From IMG/VR virus record IMGVR_UViG_3300010389_000107, positions 1 to 26,453 of that record: DNA of 26,453 nt; one strand, written 5' to 3'. The translations under genes were made by a program, and so were the position numbers. The notes under the pieces are model-generated. The model did not search any database, was not told the origin of the DNA, and was given only the letters and a program-made list of their open reading frames with translations. The stretch comes from a virus. The first letter of the stretch is position 1, and each line of letters begins with the position of its first letter. This document shows positions 20,593 through 26,453 of the stretch, in pieces.

Positions 20593-21171
20593 TTAAGCAT
20601 CAGATGGAGCAGTTGCACCAGCAGCTTGTGCCCAATCAAATCTTAATTCAATATCATAAGTGGAAAGATCCTCTGTATCATAAGATAATTCTGATGGTTT
20701 AACAGACTTAATCCAAGCATTGTGTAAAGTCCACTCTTCTATTGTTAGACCATCTACATCTAATTGCTGAATCAAAACTTTGCCAGAATTTCCAGTAGCA
20801 CCTGAGAGGCGTCCTTTGCTAATAGTTTTCATCGAACCAGCATTTAAAGGACCCTGTGCTTCTGGAATAGCGCCTGTTTGAATTGTTTCATAATTTCCAG
20901 CGTTGATGGCAGAAACAACCTTGCTCATCAATGCACCATCACGACTATCTACCAAAGTAACTGTTACAGGATCCCATTTTACATGACCAGGAAAATAATA
21001 GCTTTTATTTAAAAACTTATGTTCTGCTTCTTCAACAGTAAATTGAGGTTTTGTTACTTTTTTAGCCAAAAATGCTACATCAGTTCCTACAGCAGTACCA
21101 TCTAGTAGTGTTACTTTCCATCTAAAAGCTCTTTTTGGGTCTAATGTTTCTGGCTTATTCCAAAATGTCAT
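20593..21171 (-). CDS. Major tail tube protein, T4 gp19-like
   Basis: The 192-aa subunit of the inner tail tube, close to the 163 aa of T4 gp19 with some extra loop. Recognisable blocks are PKRAFRWKVTL (12-22), a strand-rich middle with KWDPVTVTLVDS near 63-75, and the final EEWTLHNAWIKSVKPSELSY followed by YDIELRFDWA. These give the beta-barrel with a long hairpin that stacks hexameric rings. It sits between the sheath and the second tube-like gene, the standard order for contractile tails, and has its own candidate late promoter (21202-21214) and an AGGAG ribosome site, as expected for a protein needed in over a hundred copies. Confidence 0.9.
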   Translation of the reverse strand: MTFWNKPETLDPKRAFRWKVTLLDGTAVGTDVAFLAKKVTKPQFTVEEAEHKFLNKSYYFPGHVKWDPVTVTLVDSRDGALMSKVVSAINAGNYETIQTGAIPEAQGPLNAGSMKTISKGRLSGATGNSGKVLIQQLDVDGLTIEEWTLHNAWIKSVKPSELSYDTEDLSTYDIELRFDWAQAAGATAPSDA

Positions 21172-21201
21172 CTTATTTGTTCTCCTGTAATAGTTACTTT
21201 A

Positions 21202-21214
21202 TAGTAAATAGTGT
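21202..21214 (-). promoter_or_regulatory. Candidate phage late promoter upstream of the tail tube gene
   Basis: The minus strand reads CACTATTTACTAT in the 54-base gap between sheath and tube genes. It matches the sheath-gene copy at 12 of 13 positions and is followed by A/T-rich DNA and an AGGAG site. A short dyad TTACT-ATAA-AGTAA overlaps its downstream end. Confidence 0.55.
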
Positions 21215-21225
21215 CCTTTTTTTAT

Positions 21226-24060
21226 TTATGCATCGTCAAATGAAGCACCGGTATTGGTGATTACAAAGTCGATGCCGATAAATTCAATGGCGTATACTGG
21301 CTTGATAAATAATTTAGCATACATCATGTTTCTATCGATTTCTTCTGGTGTTGTAGTGGTTTCATCCAATACTACACGATAATCACTGATGCCAAGTCTG
21401 TTCTTGACACTTTCCAACAATTCAGTTGTTGGGGTGGTGAATCTACGCCAAGTCTCTTGAACATTTGGATCAAAGAGGACACCAGCGGCGATTCGACTGA
21501 TTTCTTTCTTCAAGAAAATAACCAATCTTCTTACGTTGATTCTGTCAAGAGCAGATGGGAAAGCTTGTAGGGTCTTTTGACCAAAGATTACAATACCTTC
21601 ACTTGGGAAAGAAGCAATTGGGTTAATACCAACATCGTATAGAGCATCACGTTGCTTGGAAGTAACTTTATCTTTTACTCCTACAACATTTAGACCAGAA
21701 GAGCCTTCGGACAATCCACCACGATTAAAGCCTGCTGGAGCAAACCATACTTCACTGGTTTCTTGGCTGGAAGCCATTGTGCCGAAAGCAGCAACAGAAG
21801 GTGGAACCCATAGTTTAGAGCCGCTTCTTCCATCTCTTATTTGCACCCATGGATAGTAAGCACAAGCATAGCTGCTATTTAAATCTCTATCTTTAATTGC
21901 TGAGACAACTGCTGAAACTCTACCCATTCTTTCTTTTTCGGTTTCTGTGTTTTCTGTATCTGGCACATAACCACTTTCAACATCAATGATAGCAAGACAA
22001 TCAGCTCTTTCGTCACAGGTTTTAATCATTTGTTCTGTTAATATTTTCTCTGTAATACCTGGAACTACCATAATATTCATATCAATAACTTCTGGATCTT
22101 TAACAGAGGTAATTGCTCTCTTGATTGAATAATAAGCGTAATTGTTATCTTCAGTTGCGCCATCCAATAAGGTATTTCTAAACGGCTCTCTTTCAGTGAT
22201 ATCAAGACCATCAAAACCACCAAATAGAGGCATTGTGAACTTATTGAATCCAGCATCTAGAGCAGCGCCAAAGTTATCAGTAGCAGATTTTGAAATACCA
22301 GCCTTTCTGTTTCCAGCAACATAAACGCCGCCATTAGCACTTGAACTTACATCGTCTAGGGTAAATGCTACACTGTTTTCTAAATATGTTCCATCAGCAT
22401 CATAAGAATTAAAAGCTGAAGGTTTAACTTTCAAAATATCTCTTAGTGATTCATTGAATGGCTGTCCTACATCTAATCCAAAGAAAGCATCTGCTGGATC
22501 TAGGAAGCCTGCATCAGAAGCACTTACTACTAAAGGTAAGCTTGGGAAGGAAATGCTTGCCGATAGAGCAAGGGTAGTTCCTGGAATAATTTTATCACTT
22601 ACAGCTTGATTTGGAGTGGCATTGAGAGCATTAACAATTGAGCTAGCTGTTTGTGAATCGCCCGCTGAATCACTGATACCTTCAAAAGTAAATGTCTTGA
22701 ATCTTGGTGGACCGATGAATCCTGCTGGTAATACTCCTTCTGGTAAACTCTTTGCTGTTGGGTGCATTTCTACACGAATAATTTTTGAATTATTTTCAAA
22801 ATCGCCAACTTCGATATATCTTCCTTCACCGTCAACAGCTTCAGACCATTCAACTCTTCTGTCGCCAATACGAGCAGCAATATAGTTTGGAGAAGCAGGG
22901 TCTAAATTCAAATTAGAGAAAACTTCAACGAACTCTGGTGATTTGTCGCTATCGTTTATATTGCGAATACCAACAGAGAAGGTGCCGTATTTCTGATATT
23001 TATTAGAAGGTGCTTTGATATCGAAAATAGAAATCTTGTAATTTAATTGTTCAAATTCGCTACCTTCACCTTCACCTGCTACGATGCGGAAAAGTTTTCT
23101 TGAATCAGTTGCAGGATCAAAGCTGCTAGTATCAGCACTTAAATGTTGAGAAATCACCCAACCAGACTTAGCTGGCTGTGCAGCTTGTCTGAATTTGCCA
23201 GCATAATTGCTACCTGAAGCTAGAGGTGTGATAAAAGCATAGCAGCCTCCTGCAGATTTGGCGCCTGCTGGTAATACTTTATCTAGAGAATCTTCAAAAG
23301 TTTCTCCCAACCAATAAGTTTGTAGGCCGCTATCAGTAGTATAAATTGAATCATTTACAAGAGTAGGGTTTGTATTAAATGATTTTCTAATAAATTTATC
23401 CGAGGATTTGTTAAAGTTAAATGTTACTAGTTCTTTTTGAGCATTACTTTTATCGACAATTCTTGCTTTGAATTCATAATCGGTACCCTTTGTTTCTACA
23501 AAAACATTAACGCCGGCGCCGCTTGCAACGGCAGTTCCGTCATCTCTATCGCCAATTAATTCAACAACACCTTCGTCTACATAAAATACAGCAGCTAATG
23601 TTCCTGTGGTTGGAGTCGCATCTTGTGTTGAACTTGAAGCTACGAGGAATAAACCATAAGCGCCGCCATTTAAAGTTCTGGTATCGTCTAAAGTCCCGCT
23701 TGTTTGCCAGCCTGCTGCACCGGCAGCAGTAGGAGAGCCTGGTTCAACGCCACCTAATCTTAGAAATGTTAAGGGTGAAGAACTAGCTAACCAAGCTTGA
23801 GCAGCATAAGCGCCATAAGTTGGGCCGGTATCATTTCCGTTTCTCCAAATATCACTTGAACCTAATCCTGCACTTGGTTCACCGAATTTTTGTACGAACT
23901 CTTCATAAGTATCTACTGTTACAGGAACCATAGTTGGACCTTTGATAGAACGACCAACAACTAAAGGACCAACTTGTCCTGGTAGTGATGGTAATCTTGA
24001 TCTATCGATCTCGTTAATTTTTACTCCTGGTGATACAAAACGGAATTTTTTTGCTGCCAT
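21226..24060 (-). CDS. Tail sheath protein, T4 gp18-like, enlarged
   Basis: The contractile sheath subunit. The first 60 residues are diagnostic: FVSPGVKINEIDRSRLPS, then GPLVVGRSIKGPTMVPV and VDTYEEFVQKFGEP. The last 200 residues are too, with WVPPSVAAFG, the block NRGGL, INPIASFPSEGIVIFGQKTL, the segment NVRRLVIFLKKEI and a final strand IEFIGIDFVIT. These N- and C-terminal arms join neighbouring subunits. At 944 aa the protein is nearly 300 residues longer than T4 gp18 (659). The extra length lies in the middle (about 120-640), which is Ser, Gly and Asn-rich and beta-like, so it likely forms added domains on the outer surface of the tail. A candidate late promoter and a GAGGAG ribosome site precede it. 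Confidence 0.96.
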   Translation of the reverse strand: MAAKKFRFVSPGVKINEIDRSRLPSLPGQVGPLVVGRSIKGPTMVPVTVDTYEEFVQKFGEPSAGLGSSDIWRNGNDTGPTYGAYAAQAWLASSSPLTFLRLGGVEPGSPTAAGAAGWQTSGTLDDTRTLNGGAYGLFLVASSSTQDATPTTGTLAAVFYVDEGVVELIGDRDDGTAVASGAGVNVFVETKGTDYEFKARIVDKSNAQKELVTFNFNKSSDKFIRKSFNTNPTLVNDSIYTTDSGLQTYWLGETFEDSLDKVLPAGAKSAGGCYAFITPLASGSNYAGKFRQAAQPAKSGWVISQHLSADTSSFDPATDSRKLFRIVAGEGEGSEFEQLNYKISIFDIKAPSNKYQKYGTFSVGIRNINDSDKSPEFVEVFSNLNLDPASPNYIAARIGDRRVEWSEAVDGEGRYIEVGDFENNSKIIRVEMHPTAKSLPEGVLPAGFIGPPRFKTFTFEGISDSAGDSQTASSIVNALNATPNQAVSDKIIPGTTLALSASISFPSLPLVVSASDAGFLDPADAFFGLDVGQPFNESLRDILKVKPSAFNSYDADGTYLENSVAFTLDDVSSSANGGVYVAGNRKAGISKSATDNFGAALDAGFNKFTMPLFGGFDGLDITEREPFRNTLLDGATEDNNYAYYSIKRAITSVKDPEVIDMNIMVVPGITEKILTEQMIKTCDERADCLAIIDVESGYVPDTENTETEKERMGRVSAVVSAIKDRDLNSSYACAYYPWVQIRDGRSGSKLWVPPSVAAFGTMASSQETSEVWFAPAGFNRGGLSEGSSGLNVVGVKDKVTSKQRDALYDVGINPIASFPSEGIVIFGQKTLQAFPSALDRINVRRLVIFLKKEISRIAAGVLFDPNVQETWRRFTTPTTELLESVKNRLGISDYRVVLDETTTTPEEIDRNMMYAKLFIKPVYAIEFIGIDFVITNTGASFDDA

Positions 24061-24103
24061 TATCTTATTCTCCTCAAAATGGATTAAACTATACTAGTTT
24101 TCT

Positions 24104-24116
24104 ATAGTAAATAGTA
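24104..24116 (-). promoter_or_regulatory. Candidate phage late promoter upstream of the tail sheath gene
   Basis: The minus strand reads TACTATTTACTAT, about 45 bases before the sheath ATG in a 97-base gap. It is one of four copies of the shared motif. Downstream the leader can pair ACTATA with TATAGT and AAACTA with TAGTTT, small dyads that could affect the message 5' end. No sigma70-like pair was seen in this gap. Confidence 0.55.
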
Positions 24117-24157
24117 TGCTCGTTTGCGAAAGTCAAATAGATTAAATATTTTTTGTC

Positions 24158-24382
24158 TTATTCGTTATTATTTAATAGTATTTTTATCTCGTTTGATATT
24201 TGCTTTGCTTCTAACATTCCCACATAAGGACTTTCGCCTTCAGGCCAAGGATCTTCTGTTAAATTATCTACCCAATCTAGCAATTGGCTTATCCTTTCTC
24301 TGTTATCTTCTGCTGTTATAGAAGGAAAATTACCAGAAAAAACAAGTATTTTTTGTATTAATTCTTGTACTACATAATTCAT
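24158..24382 (-). CDS. Small protein of unknown function (74 aa) between the spike and sheath genes
   Basis: Not recognised. The start codon overlaps the stop of the spike gene (ATGA), which supports it as a real, translationally coupled gene. The protein is mostly helical and acidic. It has a hydrophobic first helix (YVVQELIQKILVFSG), an aromatic and acidic turn WPEGESPY near residues 46-53, and a last helix ending ILLNNNE. No signal peptide, membrane segment or cysteine is present. Its place suggests a role with the spike or tail, such as a chaperone for fibre assembly, but this is position only. Confidence 0.65.
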   Translation of the reverse strand: MNYVVQELIQKILVFSGNFPSITAEDNRERISQLLDWVDNLTEDPWPEGESPYVGMLEAKQISNEIKILLNNNE

Positions 24383-26094
24383 CTTGCTATAGCTCCTATT
24401 GAACCAGTTCCTAGTATTAAATCTGTTTGCGGTAAATCAGAAAAGGCAAAAGAAGAAGTGACAGCTCCTACTATTACTTCTTGACCTGGATTTGCTGTAT
24501 TGGTTATGTTCCATCCTGCTATTCCAGGACCAGCTTGAGTTGTTGTGAAAGCATTGCCAGTCATACTTTTAGTGCCAACAATAACAGGAGCAGTGCAATC
24601 TCCAATAGCAGAAGGATTTAGGTGTCCCCAGAAGCTGTTATTACACAAAACTAAAGGATTGGAAACACCAGAAAAACTAAAATTACCAGAACCAGCCGAT
24701 GCTCTAACAGAAGTATTGCTAAATTGCATACCTACACCTGGTCCTATAAAATCCATGCCCCCAAGATAAGAAATACCAACAGATGGTCCTGCTCCATGAC
24801 TTGTGCTGGTATCATCTGTACCTGTTATAAGTTTTGGTATATTTAAGCTTGATTCATAAACTCCCGCCAGACTAAAATATTGGCCTATACTAACATTAAC
24901 TTTTGTATTATAAATATAGCAGCCAGACATACCACCTCGAAAAGCACCTTGCCACCACATATATCCTCCAGAAGTATATGCTGGAGAGCTTTTTATGCTG
25001 CAATTCCATAAAGCATTATTAATCTGATCTGATGATAATATCCATGCCCCTGATTCCTGAAAAGAACAAGCATAGATATTAATTCCTTTCAAAGTAGGAG
25101 TTTTTTTAAAACAAACATTATAGACAGAAGTGCTAGCATTCTTACATGAATTAATTATAGTAGTAAGATTTGTAAATTGTGGTAGTTTATCTACATTTGT
25201 TAAATAATAATTTCCAACTTCAAATAAATTATTGTTTCTGGGGTTTACAACACGCAACGATCCAGAATCATAACTACCAGAATATACAACCCTATTACTA
25301 AATCCTGGTGTCTGGAAGCCAAAGAAAGAGGACGGTGGGCCATATAAAATATAATCTCCTTTTATATCGGAAGAAGATATTGGAGTTGTAAAAGTTGGAA
25401 CATTAAAATCACTCAAAGCTGCGTAGTTTCCATTATTGCTTGGATGTGGAACTAGACTAGCAGTTAGATTAGAAGAAGACAAATAAATTTCTTCTCCGTT
25501 TATATAAGGGGAAGGGCTAAATACTCTAATTTGTGGAGTAGCATAAAAAGTATTTCCAGAAGCTACATCTCCTTGTTGTATATCGGCTGATTCAGGAAAA
25601 TGCCATCTGCAATCGTTATAAGAACCAGATTCAACTGTTACAAAAACAATTGTTCTATATCCTCTTGGTATCATTTGTAAAGCTCTCGTTACAGAGCGAA
25701 ATGGAGATGCTTGCGTCCCTTCTCCATTATCGTCACTTCCAGTTGTAGAAACATATAAAACAGGAAAAGAATAAGAAACATCATCGTAATAAAAGAAATC
25801 TGGTCTTGTTGAACTATTTGGCAATAAAACCCATTTTGTTCTTGCATTATCCCAAACAAACAATTCTCCAGTACTTTTTACTCTTACTACATCTCCGTCT
25901 TCTACAGATAAATTATTTCTTTCAGCTATATCGCTAACAACAGGATATCTAAAAGTGTTTTCGTTAACATAATTTGTTATTGTGTTTATTGTTGCTCTTT
26001 TGGTATCTTGTGTTTCAGTATCTAAAACAATAAAACTGTCTCCCGATGTTAGAGAGCCTGTTAGTGATATTTCATTTATTTTTACATTTGTCAT
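24379..26094 (-). CDS. Tail spike or tail fibre protein with parallel beta-helix
   Basis: A virion adhesin of 571 aa. Residues 5-45 (INEISLTGSLTSGDSFIVLD, then TKRATINTITNYV) form the anchor seen at the start of many phage fibres. A second module, VEDGDVVRVKSTGELFVWD near 65-85, resembles a fibre-connector repeat. From residue about 113, YVSTTGSDDNGEGTQASPFR and SVTRALQMIPRG match the entry to right-handed beta-helix proteins (pectate-lyase and tail-spike type). The remainder is Ser, Asn and Gly-rich with short strands, as expected of helix coils. Such spikes bind and often cut host surface polysaccharide. No catalytic pair can be picked out by eye, so enzyme activity is not claimed. It begins three bases after the preceding structural gene and overlaps the 74-aa gene. 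Confidence 0.75.
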   Translation of the reverse strand: MTNVKINEISLTGSLTSGDSFIVLDTETQDTKRATINTITNYVNENTFRYPVVSDIAERNNLSVEDGDVVRVKSTGELFVWDNARTKWVLLPNSSTRPDFFYYDDVSYSFPVLYVSTTGSDDNGEGTQASPFRSVTRALQMIPRGYRTIVFVTVESGSYNDCRWHFPESADIQQGDVASGNTFYATPQIRVFSPSPYINGEEIYLSSSNLTASLVPHPSNNGNYAALSDFNVPTFTTPISSSDIKGDYILYGPPSSFFGFQTPGFSNRVVYSGSYDSGSLRVVNPRNNNLFEVGNYYLTNVDKLPQFTNLTTIINSCKNASTSVYNVCFKKTPTLKGINIYACSFQESGAWILSSDQINNALWNCSIKSSPAYTSGGYMWWQGAFRGGMSGCYIYNTKVNVSIGQYFSLAGVYESSLNIPKLITGTDDTSTSHGAGPSVGISYLGGMDFIGPGVGMQFSNTSVRASAGSGNFSFSGVSNPLVLCNNSFWGHLNPSAIGDCTAPVIVGTKSMTGNAFTTTQAGPGIAGWNITNTANPGQEVIVGAVTSSFAFSDLPQTDLILGTGSIGAIAR

Positions 26095-26097
26095 AAT

Positions 26098-26453
26098 TTA
26101 ATCTACCAATATATATTTTCCATCACTAGTTAAGATGAAATTTCCTTCACTTGTTTGAACTGCATCTTTATCTGGGAAGGCCCCTTTGTAGCCTTCAAAA
26201 TTATCTCCAAAAATTACATATTCTCTTGGGATTTTTACTTCAACTATATTCTCTCTTACAGATACTTTTGGTTTTTCGTCATTTACGCCTTTGCCTACAA
26301 GGTGAGCAAGAACTCTTATTGTTAGTTGTGTGTTAAACAGTCTTTCGTTTTCTTGTAAATCGGCGCCGTTATTCTTTAGTGATAAGCTCCCATCAACAAA
26401 AGCTTCGTATCTATGACCTTCGTTTTCTACAATAAAATAATTTACTCCACCTG
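26098..26453 (-). CDS. Unidentified structural protein, C-terminal 117 residues (gene enters from beyond the window)
   Basis: An open minus-strand frame continues from the right edge to a TAA at 26098-26100, three bases before the spike start. Visible residues include HRYEAFVDGSLSLKNNGADL near the front, then FNTQLTIRVLAHLVGKGVND, then VRENIVEVKIPREYVIFGD and an end of TSEGNFILTSDGKYILVD. The mix of amphipathic strands suggests a beta-rich virion protein, perhaps a neck, head-tail joining or tail terminator component given the following spike and sheath genes. I cannot assign a family, and the N-terminal part is not in the window. Confidence 0.65.
   Translation of the reverse strand, partial: GGVNYFIVENEGHRYEAFVDGSLSLKNNGADLQENERLFNTQLTIRVLAHLVGKGVNDEKPKVSVRENIVEVKIPREYVIFGDNFEGYKGAFPDKDAVQTSEGNFILTSDGKYILVD

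Noticed and set aside
24379-26094. Assigning a polysaccharide lyase or hydrolase activity to the spike
   Set aside because: The beta-helix entry motif is visible, but no catalytic residue set can be identified from sequence alone.
1-26453. T4-type late promoter TATAAATA, tRNA genes, CRISPR arrays, reverse transcriptase or diversity-generating repeats
   Set aside because: None was found by reading both strands by eye; this is not a computed search, so weak examples could be missed.

Overview
This window is a segment of a tailed, contractile-tail (myovirus) double-stranded DNA phage genome. Every supported gene lies on the minus strand, so transcription runs from high to low coordinates. The DNA is AT-rich and tightly packed, with many ATGA or TAATG overlaps and no gene-free stretch over 300 bases. 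No tRNA, CRISPR array or insertion sequence was seen. The host cannot be named. The two best promoters have near-consensus bacterial sigma70 form, so a bacterium with a conventional vegetative sigma factor is implied.

Right part, about 26.45 to 11.04 kb (late, virion genes), in transcription order: the C-terminal end of an unidentified virion protein; a 571-aa tail spike or fibre with a T4-like anchor and a predicted beta-helix; a 74-aa protein; a very long tail sheath (944 aa); the tail tube (192 aa); a second tube-like protein (256 aa); a zinc-ribbon T4 gp26-like tail assembly protein whose reading frame appears to continue, by a +1 or -2 ribosomal frameshift, into a start-less ORF (a lambda G/GT-like arrangement); the tape measure (900 aa); a third tube-fold candidate; a LysM/gp53-like baseplate wedge protein; an 867-aa hub-like protein; and a 467-aa protein of unknown role.

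Left part, about 11.03 to 0 kb (replication, recombination and nucleotide metabolism): a compact family-A DNA polymerase with a TTG start and no exonuclease domain; a MazG-like NTP pyrophosphatase; a divergent tubulin/FtsZ-like protein; a gp32-like single-strand-binding protein; a UvsX/RecA recombinase; a zinc deaminase with an apparent frameshift near its start; a FEN-type 5'-3' nuclease; a DnaB/gp41-like helicase; NrdA without an ATP-cone; an HNH homing endonuclease; NrdB; and the start of a probable GroES-like co-chaperonin. Together these supply strand synthesis, primer removal, unwinding, single-strand protection, recombination and dNTP supply. No primase, clamp or proofreading nuclease lies in the window.

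Regulation visible in the sequence: two strong sigma70 promoters with extended -10 elements (upstream of ssb and of the deaminase); intrinsic terminators between ssb and uvsX and between the tail chaperone and the tape measure; and a shared near-palindromic motif, [TC]ACTA[TA]TTA[CG]TAT, upstream of the sheath, tube, tape measure and HNH genes, which I propose as a late promoter. The most interesting points are the frameshifted tail chaperone, the tubulin-like gene in a replication operon, the T4-like tail paired with a minimal PolA-type polymerase, and the shared late motif captured by the homing endonuclease.
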